Origin: Nemertoderma westbladi
Taxonomy: Eukaryota > Xenacoelomorpha > Nemertodermatida > Nemertodermatidae
Direction of reading: 5' to 3'
Assembly: GCA_032718475.1 (NCBI GenBank)
Contig: JAUCBJ010005586.1
Span: 1 to 49,361 of the forward strand
Length of the DNA: 49,361 bases
The position numbers and the translations under genes were made by a program. Of this stretch, positions 16,532 through 25,746 are shown one piece after another. The notes under the pieces were generated by a model. That model worked only from the letters and a program-made list of their open reading frames with translations, was not told where the DNA came from and made no database searches. Position 1 is the first letter of the stretch. Each line of letters starts with the position of its first letter.

Positions 16532-18736
16532 ACCGTGGAAGACGAGGAGGGTTCGAGACGAGGATCAGCGGGGTCGGCCAGGACCATACTCCTACATTTG
16601 GCCGCGCCAAATGGGGACATTTTCTTATTCGATCTAGGAACGTATGGGAAGAAGGAGGGGCCGAAATTAAACCGGTTGCCGAAAGCGGTGCAAGTCTTGG
16701 TAAGAGAGAAGTCGACGATGAAGGTGGGATCGGCGATTCGCGAGGACGCGGAGAGAATCATCGGTCCGGACGCCACCAACCTTCTGGATATGCAGAAGGT
16801 CTTCATGGCTATGACGGCACCAGATGGGTTGGGGGTAGTCGGGAACACAGGCCAATGCTTGGCGGTGGCAATGGGCCAGCTATTGGGGCTCGTATGCCAC
16901 AAACCAATGGACTGGGGGAAGTTCAGGGAGGAATACGGAGCAGAACTAGCGAACTCGCTAAAGTGGGGAGCGAGACCGGGAAAGCAAGAGGTATATCAAT
17001 TCCGCAGAGGAGCGATAAAGGTATATCAGAAGCGATATATCCTGCAGGAAGATTGGATGATGATAAGTTTGCTTAACTTATTCATGACCGTGGTTATCGA
17101 GAGGGAACCAGCGGCATTTCTGTTATCGGGATCACCCCTAAGCTACAGGAGAGCCTTTAAGATGGCCTTCAACGGTCTGGTAGACCACCCGGGGCTGAAG
17201 GGCGAGTCGGTGTACTACAACAGCCGACATCTGATAGACGGGGAGACAGATACGCCGTATCAGAGATGGGAGCAGCTAGAGACGGATAGACGAGAGGCAA
17301 AGCGACTGGAAGAAGTCGCTAGACGGGAGAGGATAGAAGCAGAGGAGAGGGAGGAGGAGGCCAGGACGCAGAGTTATGGCTTCGAGGAACAGGCAGGCTT
17401 AGACGAACTTCGTTGGACTTCATCAGGGAGTTCGGGGGAGTCTCTAGGGCGAGAACTGGGATGGATGGTGGGATCGCCAAAACAGTCGACGTCGGGGTTG
17501 CAAGCGATGCCCATACCAGCGGGCGCCGAAGGCGACCAACCGCCAAGGAAGTTAAGGGAGCTAGAGGGATGGAGAGCTACGGGCGAGAGCCAAGGCGGGA
17601 AGGGACATAGTGGATCCATCGGGATACTGGGGTTGGAGCCGCTGCCAGAGGAGGAGGAACACGACGACGAGTTCGGAGAGGTGCCGCCCATCGAGAGGAT
17701 TGGCCACTCGGACACGGACTGGGTTGGCGGGAGGTTGGTGACGGCCAGTGGGGCGAGGGCCTTCTGGGATAGACCCGGCAAGCGGGCCTGGGTGCACGAG
17801 GAGCCGGCGATGGATTTCGCGGGGAGCACTATCAGGTTGGGAGAGCAACCGGGGACGGCACCACGGGTAGTATTCGGGGAGACGATGCCCGAGAGGGGCG
17901 AGGAGATTGACGTAGACAGGGACACTAACGTGCAGAAGTTCGCCTACCAGCGACTCCACAGACCGTGGAGATCGCTTGGGACGAAAGACGACGTGGGGCG
18001 GGAGACATTGGTACTCGGTTGCGACTACTGTGGGAGACAGACCCACCAGGAAAGGAGCTGTTTGTACCGGTTCCAAAAGGGAACCTTTTGTCTCTACTGC
18101 CGCGAGTCGAGCCACAGGATGGGGGCGTGTCCACGGTTGCATAACCGATGTCCGAAGTGCAACTTTCGGGGACACTACGGACGCCAGTGCGACTGGATGG
18201 ACGACGAAGAGAAGTTCAGAAGATTCGAGGAGTGGGCCGACGTCGGGGCCATGATGCGCCAGCGCATGAAGGCTCAGGAGTTCAAGTGGGGTTTCTTCCT
18301 TATCAATCAGGAGGCTCACATGGAAATCATAAAGCGGAGGCTACCGTTTACCTATCAAGAGGTAGCAACGGCGGCGTCGTATGCCGGGGTGATGAATACA
18401 CAAACGTATTTGGACAGGTGGACGCCACAGAACCGAGGGGAGTTTAGGGATTTCCTGGCGGAGCACGTGCCGCGGGCAATGAAGATGATCATATGGGACG
18501 CCACCAGGGGGAGACAACAGGGCCACTTGGAGGGGCCACCCGCGAAGCGATATCGGGAGCTGATAACACCAGCACCCAGGGAGCCAACGACCAGGATCAG
18601 TAAGGAGGTGGCGGCGAGGGTCCGAAGACAGAAAGCGGATCCCAGAGGAGCGGTAGTGACCAGGAAACGACCCAGGGAGGAGGGCGGCAAAGGGAAAGAC
18701 TTGAGGTGGTTCCCAAAGTCAGGGGGGATGAACTGA
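16532..18736 (+). CDS. Extra BEL ORF: RNase D/EXD-like exonuclease fold plus three CCHC zinc knuckles
   Basis: Residues are numbered from the GTG at 16535. D3-E4-E5-G6 fits motif I (DxE-G) of DEDD 3'-5' exonucleases. TILLHLAAPNGDIFLFDLG (17-35) fits the following strands. KVGSAIREDAERI (63-75) fits motif II with D71, and LLDMQKVF (83-90) matches the usual DTQ-type helix. The WGARPGKQEVYQFRRGAI segment (144-161) fits the motif III helix, but the expected Asp of Y-x3-D is Arg158, so the domain may be inactive. A charged helix (about 240-295) and an acidic linker follow. Residues about 495-552 hold three exact CX2CX4HX4C knuckles (CDYCGRQTHQERSC, CLYCRESSHRMGAC, CPKCNFRGHYGRQC). The C terminus is basic. 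There are no transmembrane or signal segments, so it is not an env. A nucleic-acid-binding accessory role is inference. Confidence 0.6.
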   Translation, partial: TVEDEEGSRRGSAGSARTILLHLAAPNGDIFLFDLGTYGKKEGPKLNRLPKAVQVLVREKSTMKVGSAIREDAERIIGPDATNLLDMQKVFMAMTAPDGLGVVGNTGQCLAVAMGQLLGLVCHKPMDWGKFREEYGAELANSLKWGARPGKQEVYQFRRGAIKVYQKRYILQEDWMMISLLNLFMTVVIEREPAAFLLSGSPLSYRRAFKMAFNGLVDHPGLKGESVYYNSRHLIDGETDTPYQRWEQLETDRREAKRLEEVARRERIEAEEREEEARTQSYGFEEQAGLDELRWTSSGSSGESLGRELGWMVGSPKQSTSGLQAMPIPAGAEGDQPPRKLRELEGWRATGESQGGKGHSGSIGILGLEPLPEEEEHDDEFGEVPPIERIGHSDTDWVGGRLVTASGARAFWDRPGKRAWVHEEPAMDFAGSTIRLGEQPGTAPRVVFGETMPERGEEIDVDRDTNVQKFAYQRLHRPWRSLGTKDDVGRETLVLGCDYCGRQTHQERSCLYRFQKGTFCLYCRESSHRMGACPRLHNRCPKCNFRGHYGRQCDWMDDEEKFRRFEEWADVGAMMRQRMKAQEFKWGFFLINQEAHMEIIKRRLPFTYQEVATAASYAGVMNTQTYLDRWTPQNRGEFRDFLAEHVPRAMKMIIWDATRGRQQGHLEGPPAKRYRELITPAPREPTTRISKEVAARVRRQKADPRGAVVTRKRPREEGGKGKDLRWFPKSGGMN

Positions 18737-19398
18737 GACTTCAATGTAGTACGCCTGGAAGGCGCCACATGGGACGTACGAACTATTAAGTACAAATTCA
18801 AACTGATGCAAATAATTAAATAAGTGCAATTATAAGTACGTACGTAGTAATCAGTAGTTTAGCAATGAAATATACGTTCGAAGTAAGTACTATAGTCATT
18901 CAACCTTTCTCAATTAGCTACTGGGACTGGGGGGCTAACTGACTATGGTACTATGGACGAGACACCAGACGACTTCACATTCTTGAGTGCGACGGCACAA
19001 AGGGGGAGTGAGATTCGTCAGAAGGGATGGGGTAGTCAAAGGGAGGTCGAGTAGAGGTGATAGTGCAGAGTGCAGAGAGAGTGCGAATGCAATTCAAGTG
19101 TGTGGGAGGAATAAGAGGCTGAGTGAGGGACAGGGAAGTCCGAGGGTTAGAGCGGTAGTGAGGAGAAGTAAAGGAGAGTCAGGGTGAGAACAGAGTAGAG
19201 TTAAAGTGGCGAAGTGTTGGGGAAACAAAAGTCGTGTGAGGAGCGCACGATCGGCCCGACATGGGACGCAAGGCAAAACGGTTAGCGATATCATACCCAT
19301 AGGGAGCGGCCTGGAAAGCCGGCTCCGAAAGAAAATAGTTCCACCCCACACCCGATAATAGATCGGGATCCAGTGGAATTGTAGCGCACTTGAGGTGG
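18737..19398 (+). other. BEL 3' non-coding region
   Basis: About 660 bases between the extra ORF and the hairpin. The short frame at 18987-19187 has no motif. The region is G/A-rich on the plus strand like the rest of the element. Confidence 0.55.
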
Positions 19399-19427
19399 AT
19401 GCTATCTTCTCACCAGGAAGATAGCAT
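19399..19427 (+). promoter_or_regulatory. Hairpin abutting the polypurine tract
   Basis: ATGCTATCTTC (19399-19409) and GAAGATAGCAT (19417-19427) are perfect reverse complements with a 7-base loop. The stem ends exactly where the G-rich polypurine tract begins, so it may shape plus-strand priming or 3' RNA handling. Confidence 0.75.
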
Positions 19428-19436
19428 GGGGGGGAG
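19428..19436 (+). promoter_or_regulatory. Polypurine tract
   Basis: GGGGGGGAG lies immediately 5' of the 3' LTR. This is the expected position and composition for the plus-strand primer of an LTR retrotransposon. Confidence 0.9.
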
Positions 19437-19983
19437 TGTTAGCTTATCCAATTCCGCTAGCACAAGCCCATAAAGTCAACCGTTAAGCAATATTGGGGGC
19501 CACGAGATTGGGTAACCAACAACTCGTGTCACCCCAACAAAGTGGGAAGGAGAAACACACAATGAGGGTCAGGGGCCAAACCCCTAACAGAGGGATAATA
19601 GGTGGAGTGAACGGAAACACTCCAAGGGGCGCCAATAGGGACATTAGCCAATCAGAGGGGGTAAAGGCATCGGTTAGGTACAGTAGCAAGGCCAACCCGT
19701 GCAATATAACCAGTTGGCAGTAATCATCTCATTCAGTTATCTCAGTGTTATTGGTGTTACAGTAGCAATAGTTTAGCTAGGGAAGTACCGGGATTTCAAT
19801 TACCGTTTCCCGCCTTCCGTGTACAACAACGTATTATCAGTTATCTCATTACCAGTTATCTATATCTATATACCCGAATATTATACGCGACGAATAACGC
19901 AAACTCTTTCACCTTTCACACACGGCGGGGACGCGTGAATTGACAAACCGGATAAACCGGGATCCTTCTTGGATCCCGTCACA
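19437..19983 (+). repeat. 3' LTR (547 bp)
   Basis: Matches the 5' LTR except for about six isolated substitutions and a small cluster with a 1-base indel near 19587. It supplies the RNA 3' end. It retains the three CAGTTATCT motifs and the terminal hairpin. Confidence 0.95.
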
Positions 19984-19988
19984 TATTA
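19984..19988 (+). repeat. Target-site duplication (right), TATTA
   Basis: Identical to 5988-5992 on the other side of the BEL element. Confidence 0.9.
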
Positions 19989-20325
19989 GGTAATATAATA
20001 TGTAGTGTTTATTATATATTATGACATTATATGCCATGCCAGAATATACCATGTCTAACTTCATATTCACATACCATGATATTTTGCTAGTAGTAGTTAT
20101 TTATTGACAATAATTTCCAATAATTAGATACGAACAATAATAATTATACACAAAAATAGGCACAATCATCGTCCAATTAAATTTCAATAAAAAATAGTTA
20201 ACACTTAAACGTTAACAATAGTAAATCATTAAGTTATATAGTTTCATTTCAATATATATATTTATATATATATATACAACACACATTGGTAGGTAATGAA
20301 AATAAATCATGTCATATAAATAAAT
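19989..20325. repeat. Dispersed repeat, copy 1, right part
   Basis: 20153-20225 and 20276-20318 match 32382-32450 and 32483-32525: shared AGGCACAA-CATCGT, the AGTTAACACTTAAACGTTAA block and the CATTGGTAGGTAA block. It continues the repeat interrupted at 5992. About 165 bases here (19989-20153) have no counterpart in copy 2. A (TA)n run lies at about 20253-20276. Confidence 0.8.
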
Positions 20326-20671
20326 ACTTACCTTACATATCTCCTACATATCAGATCCTATCAATAAACGAGCTACAGGGAATTCACAGAACAAACTGAT
20401 AACGGAACCAGGGCATCTAAACTTAAAAAAACATGGACAAAAAGGGAAGAAATAACAAAATAAACACGGACATAAAGTGTATGAGTGATTTGATGGGACA
20501 TGAAAGGGTTTTCTGTATTCTCATATTCACATATCTTTCTTATTGGCAATGTTGCTGTTTGTTTTTGATTGATTGTACAAAATATCTGACTGTATGTCAT
20601 GGCGTTTCTAGTATTTCACTATTCCATCAACGTTTCTACTACTATATTATATATTTTTTTTATTCCTAAAG

Positions 20672-21070
20672 ATGAAGTTACTATTCCTGCGACATTCGTA
20701 AGCAAGGTAGTTGGACCCGGTGGACCTGAAGCCAAATGCGGCTACGACTTAAATGTGAGTTATAACCAGGACGAAGATGAAGTGCGTGCTATCATAGACA
20801 TGGCGACCCGCTGCACCCAAACCATAACTATCTCATCCAAAAACATCCACAGCACCGATCTGTGTTTTGTCGATCGTGAAGGCATCCAACATCCATTTGA
20901 TACCTGGACCAATACAAAGTGCAGTCAGAGCATTACTGAATGCCTCGAGACAATTGTTGTTGAAGACAAGGAGTTACTGCCCGTAACGAAATTGCAGGTT
21001 GGGGATACTGGTTCCCTCGTTGAGGTGATCTATAGTGAGACTGTCAGTGACATAGTCTGCACAATGGCAG
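20672..21070 (+). CDS. Candidate internal exon of an extracellular-type host gene (phase 1-1)
   Basis: A pyrimidine-rich tract ending CCTAAAG precedes the exon (acceptor AG at 20670-20671), and CAG|GTTAGT is a good donor (GT at 21071-21072). The 399 bases between them are open for 133 codons. Both ends split a codon after its first base, so the exon is symmetric 1-1, the class typical of shuffled extracellular modules. The translation has six cysteines (KCGY, TRCT, LCF, KCSQ, ECLE, IVCT) and moderate complexity unlike the surrounding repeats. I do not recognise the domain. The flanking exons are not identifiable here, so this could be a real exon of a gene with very large introns, or a lone captured or decayed exon. 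There is no signal peptide or membrane segment. Confidence 0.5.
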
Positions 21071-21534
21071 GTTAGTTTGTTTGTTGTTAGATGCACACCA
21101 CAGTTAGATGCGCAAATGGACCGCAAATAAAAACGTGACCTCCAGCGCATATAAAATAAAGTTTTGTTCATTGTTTTGGTTAGAAAACACTGTTGTAAAG
21201 GATTTCACGTGTCTTCAGAACGATAAGCTCCTAAACGGCTTTTAAAAGTATCTCAAAATGTTTCCAAGTGATAACACACTTCGTTTACTGTTTTGGTTTC
21301 TCAGTCAAGATGACTGACTTGAATTTGCTCGCATAAAACATGATCCTACGACGGCTTATACTTTACGGACGTCCACAACCCTTTCAAGATAGTACAAATA
21401 ATGGAAACAAAATGTTCTATATTTTTCCCGCTTTCCACGTTTTTTTATGGTTTTATACTACTACTACTAGTGATGGGCCTAGCGGGCCGCTAGGAACCGA
21501 CTTTTTATTTCAAATAAAAGAGACAACTGGTAGC
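21071..21534. other. Presumed intron or intergenic sequence
   Basis: No coding motif. An odd-centred palindrome with 8-bp arms (CCTAGCGG/CCGCTAGG) lies at 21478-21494. Confidence 0.5.
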
Positions 21535-21935
21535 GGTGACAAATTTGAATTCCTGGTCATAAATCTGAGTTTCTTGTTACAAAATCTGAGAGTTCTGTAA
21601 CAAATTATAAGTTACAAATTAGAGCATCTGGTTAGGAATTTGGGTTCCCAGTTACACATTTGAGTACCTGGTTACGACTCTCTGTTAGTGGTTTCAAATC
21701 GATGTGTTTGGTTACTAATATGAGCACCTTGTTGCAAATTGATGTCCCTGGTTTCGATTCGAAGTTACTATGGTTACAAATCTGAGCATCTAGTTTCAAA
21801 TAAGAGTTCCAGGTTAGAAATTGAATTGCCCAGTTACAAATCTAAGTAGCCATTAGTAACAAACCCAAGCACCCATAAGAAGAACAGAATGTTCAGCTAC
21901 GAATTCAAGTACTCGTTACAAATCGGAGTGTCAGT
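21535..21935. repeat. Degenerate minisatellite, about 27-bp period
   Basis: About 14 imperfect iterations of a phrase close to GTTACAAATYTGAGYAYCTG (for example at 21612, 21638, 21666 and 21773). Divergence is high, so the repeat is old. No coding potential survives. Confidence 0.7.
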
Positions 21936-22970
21936 TTAAATAAAACAATTTATTAGAGATACATGACTGTCAATTGAATTACACTCTGCAGTTAGAATTA
22001 AATCACCTGGCCTGCCAACTGTCAGCACAGTAATCACAGTAGTCAGCACAGTCAATATTCACATAGATGTTAGTTAGCAAACAATTTGCAATCTATCATA
22101 ATCAGTACCTAATAATTATTTAAGCAGTTATGCCAACAGATATACTGTCTATCTATATCTGATACAAAACAACACTCATAGTAGGGCCTATTAATGTTGC
22201 CAATAGATATTTTATTGACCTAAGTCCAAATGGATGCAAATATCAAGTTACATATAACACACAAACAAAAATAAACCATACCATAATATAAATTCCAAAT
22301 AATAATAACAACAGTAATTAACAAACTTCTACTTCAAATATACCAACAGGTAATAAGCAATACGATAATCATAAATACAGCAGCACTATCACACTGATTG
22401 TAGTACGTTAGTTTATACTACCAAAACAAAAATAATATTTATATTCTAATATAAGCGAAGCTTCGTAAACCATACCATAATAAATTCTAAATAATGACGC
22501 CAAAAATAAATACAGAACTTTTACAATTGCAGTATGCAAGTTTAAACTTCCAAAACAAAAATAATATTATTTCTCTAATAAAATCAAAGCTTCGTAAATA
22601 TACATTGTGGATATAGTATCACTTTGAACACAATGGCTTTTATGTAGCTCAGACCAAAATTACTATTCTTATTCTTGTCGATATGTACAGTTCACAATAG
22701 ATCCAATAAGGGGTGCACACTATATCATTATTTGTTGCGCATGCGCAACGCAATCCAGGTTAACTGTAATAATTCAGAATAATTAATACATCAGTCGACA
22801 CCCAAATAATGGTTCAATAATCTTAACTACCGGTATCTATCTGTATGTACAATTATTATAAGAGTTTGTTTTTTGTTTTTATAAAGAAAGCTTTCCCACT
22901 CTCAGGTCTGTCGGTCCAGCCAGACCGGTGCTGTCAAAATATTTCGCTGCAGTCTGGCAGTTGCAGTTAT
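21936..22970. other. Gene-free AT-rich stretch
   Basis: No protein or RNA gene recognised. A perfect 16-bp palindrome GTTGCGCATGCGCAAC lies at 22734-22749. A short imperfect local duplication (AAACTTCCAAAACAAAAATAATATT type) lies at about 22420-22590. Confidence 0.5.
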
Positions 22971-23486
22971 CATGCCCTTTCAATGCAGGGTAACAATACT
23001 GCAGTAGGCCTACTGCAATACAGCAATACGGCAGTTGAACTGCTGAACGCCGAGTACCAATATAATGGTCTGATGGAAGGATGGTTCTGAAACTAGTCAG
23101 TCCGGCAGTTATGCTAAGACAGTAAGTAAGATAATGAGATCTGGAAATAGATATCTGGATATGTTGTAGTTATACCTGAATACAGTAATATACCGGTACA
23201 TGCCCTTTCAATGCAGGGTAACAAAACGGTTATCAGGTTGTTATATAATCATATTGCTGTCGGCTGTATAGCATAACTCCAACTGACCAACACTCAGACA
23301 CTGTGATCTAGTGCCTGTGGTGGGTGATATACCGGTACAGCTACCGGCTGAGCGGTATCTGGATATATAACTTTATAAGCATGATTATGTTTACCAGTTT
23401 ACAGGCAGACAGGTTTTGTTTACAAACCTGTCGAAGTCTACGTCTGCCTGCCAGTCAGTTAACATGCCCTTTGGATGCAGGGTAAC
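22971..23486 (+). repeat. Three copies of a 24-base motif upstream of the DIRS/Ngaro-type element
   Basis: A motif beginning CATGCCCTTT and ending GCAGGGTAAC occurs at 22971-22994, 23199-23222 (identical) and 23463-23486 (two changes). The spacings are 228 and 264 bases. Its CCCT/AGGG ends can pair. An 18-bp palindrome centred on AGGCCT lies at 23000-23017. The motif may belong to the 5' terminal region of the downstream retroelement or to a separate repeat. I find no copy 3' of the element. Confidence 0.6.
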
Positions 23487-24177
23487 GCTTTTAATCTTAT
23501 GACTGCAGGTGCAGGAGCAGGGCCGGCTGCTGGCTGGCTGGGCTGCTGGGGTGTATAGTATAGTATAACGTATAGCATATAGGCCTAATGCTGTGATGTG
23601 TTCAGGTGCAGGAGTTGCCAGGTTGCAGAGTTCTGGAGTTAGACCTATAATCAGATAATTGTATTGGCTTATGGCAGTACCGGTACTGCAGTACGGTAAC
23701 TAATACAGTAATACTAACTGTAATAGGGCCTATTATGTATTAATTCTTACAGTACAGTCTTAATTCTGTAATTACCGGTATGCCCTACCTACAGACCTAG
23801 GCGGCTAGGCCTAACTTATTATTTCAGCATTCGTCATGATCTTGATTTATAGCAATAATAACCCTACTACATACCCCACTGTATAGTGGCTTTCTGGCTT
23901 TAGCACTGCACACTGTATCAGCAGATCAGTACCGCGTACCGGTACGTTAGATCAGTAGATCTAAAGGTATGACGATTATCAGATTATTGAATGAGATAAT
24001 AATAATAATAATATAATATTAATGGAAATATAAAATAATATTTATTTTGTAATATATATTTATGTATGCCTATGCAGATAGGCCCATTGGCTGAATGGTA
24101 CTAGTACCGGTACATGGAGTTGTACACCGGCGCAAGTTATTATCAATAAACAGGACCATACTTCCAGGTGAATAGCA
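23487..24177. other. Presumed 5' non-coding region of the tyrosine-recombinase element
   Basis: No coding signal. The region is rich in TACCGGTA-type palindromes (for example near 23680, 23773, 23937 and 24105). The true left end of the element was not found. Confidence 0.5.
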
Positions 24178-25746
24178 ATGCCAAAGTCTACTGGTAGAAT
24201 GAATAATTCCACAGTCGGTGCCAGTGGACGGACAGGTGAAACCTCCCAATCTAGCCCTGTATCATCAAGTCGGCCAAAAAGGAAGCGAGTTCAGAGTGCT
24301 AGGGCAGTGGAAGCATCTGGAATAGAGATAACTCCACGTGCTTCCACTACTGCATCAAGTGTTGGTACGACTGATAGCTCTTTGACAGTACCTGTGGAGG
24401 TTCCACACAACGTTCATCCTGGTAACAATGCAGCAGACAATCCTAGTACTACGAACAGCAATATTCATGCAGGTACTCAGGCCCAACCAGCTGCCAATAT
24501 TACCACTGGTGTAGACAATCATCCAGTCACGGTTGCACCTTCCTTCCCATTACCTCCACAGCAATGGAACCCATACCAAATGCCGTATGCATATCCATCG
24601 CTCCATCCAGCATATGGAATTCCGCCCAACTTTCAAAATCCTTACATATATAATAATAATTTCCCTACCCAGAGTGGGATTCTAAATCCTTATGCACCTA
24701 TCCCTGCTGGCACTACGACTCCATACTGGCCTTGCCCTCCTGCAATGCCTACCGGTACGAATGTATCTTCTACTAATGCCAATCCGAGACTGGATTTACC
24801 GGTACATGCTGCAACATCGGGAATATCATCAAATATGAATACCGGTAGTCATTCAACTCCAGCATTCTCCACAGTTGGCCCACCGATGCAACCCCATGCT
24901 GCTCAACTTCCAAGAATTAGTGAAGCAATACAAAATCTCGCAGGTGAGTCTGTTAATACTTTGGGCAATACTACTAAGGGTTTTGTACCTATTGATGCCC
25001 TTGTTCCATTAGAAGTAAAGGAAAAGGTATGGGCACATAAATTTGTTGATCTTTCCATTTTACTATACAGTACCCCAACTAAATCAAAGCGTAAATTTCC
25101 GATTTCGCTTTCATCTGGAAATGTTAGTTGCCATTCTAGTCAGCAACCAGTTCTAGTATACGAAACAATGGAATCTCAGCAGCATAAGGAGATTACCACC
25201 TTCGAAGAATGGCTGGTGGCCTGGAACATATTTTCATCAATTTATGAGGATAAATACCCCGCGGAGAGCAAGCATCTGAAGAAATACACTATTATCTTGA
25301 AGGATATTAAGGATGGTGGAGGTTCATGGATGTTATATGATGAGAAATTTCGTTTATGCAAGCAAAACTCCCCATCGGATTATTGCTGGGGGGTCCCCCT
25401 GCAGGAATTATCCTTATTGGCCACAGCTAGGAAAGTTGGTAATTTCCCAATACCATACCGATATTGTTTCTCATACCATAGGGGAGAAAAATGTCTCACT
25501 TGTGATTTTAACCACTCTTGTCCCAATTGTGGCTCAAGTCACAGGCTCCTTAAGTGTCCCCATCCACTCCAGGGAGCTGAATCACAGCGGCCCTTTCGAC
25601 ATCCCGGTTCATTCTCGTCACGTGGCCAACGCGGCCCTTCCACAAAGGGAAGGGGAATGGATCGGAGGTCCTTCTCGCGTGGCCAGTTCAACACTGGATT
25701 CCGCAACCGTTATTCTACCAACACCAGTAAATTGGGTGAAACTTAA
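24178..25746 (+). CDS. Gag-like protein of the DIRS/Ngaro-type element
   Basis: This is a 522-codon ORF from an ATG with G at -3. Residues 1-270 are Ser/Thr/Pro/Asn-rich and probably disordered, with a short basic patch RPKRKRV. Residues about 285-420 form a conserved globular part (VWAHKFVDLSILL ... FEEWLVAWNIFSSIY ... LLYDEKFRL-type pattern). The C terminus (about 425-460) has a Cys/His cluster: CFSYHRGEKCLTC, then HSCPNCGSSHRLLKC. This resembles the zinc-binding end of ORF1 in DIRS-order elements. It should bind element RNA and form particles. It overlaps the RT frame by about 430 bases, of which perhaps only the last 50-60 are truly dual-coding. Confidence 0.85.
   Translation: MPKSTGRMNNSTVGASGRTGETSQSSPVSSSRPKRKRVQSARAVEASGIEITPRASTTASSVGTTDSSLTVPVEVPHNVHPGNNAADNPSTTNSNIHAGTQAQPAANITTGVDNHPVTVAPSFPLPPQQWNPYQMPYAYPSLHPAYGIPPNFQNPYIYNNNFPTQSGILNPYAPIPAGTTTPYWPCPPAMPTGTNVSSTNANPRLDLPVHAATSGISSNMNTGSHSTPAFSTVGPPMQPHAAQLPRISEAIQNLAGESVNTLGNTTKGFVPIDALVPLEVKEKVWAHKFVDLSILLYSTPTKSKRKFPISLSSGNVSCHSSQQPVLVYETMESQQHKEITTFEEWLVAWNIFSSIYEDKYPAESKHLKKYTIILKDIKDGGGSWMLYDEKFRLCKQNSPSDYCWGVPLQELSLLATARKVGNFPIPYRYCFSYHRGEKCLTCDFNHSCPNCGSSHRLLKCPHPLQGAESQRPFRHPGSFSSRGQRGPSTKGRGMDRRSFSRGQFNTGFRNRYSTNTSKLGET

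Larger units (their letters stand above)
5993..19983 (+). mobile_element. BEL/Pao LTR retrotransposon, 13,991 bp, complete but mutated
   Basis: The boundaries rest on matching LTRs (5993-6538 and 19437-19983) beginning TG and ending CA, a TATTA duplication on both sides, and a polypurine tract ending at 19436. The internal order is gag-like ORFs, aspartic protease, reverse transcriptase, RNase H and integrase, which is the BEL/Pao order. BEL/Pao elements are usually roughly 6-10 kb. This one is longer because about 4.3 kb lies between integrase and the 3' LTR: a tandem-repeat spacer and an extra exonuclease-like, zinc-knuckle ORF. The LTRs differ at about nine positions, implying a fairly recent insertion. 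Pol carries an in-frame TAG and a frame change, so the copy is unlikely to be autonomous unless some breaks are sequencing errors. Confidence 0.95.

Noticed and set aside
16535-18736. The extra BEL ORF as an envelope glycoprotein
   Set aside because: No signal peptide, transmembrane segment or fusion-peptide-like stretch; instead it has CCHC knuckles and a nuclease-like pattern.
22845-23090. 81-codon plus-strand frame
   Set aside because: Runs through a palindrome-rich and repeat-motif region, with no homology pattern.
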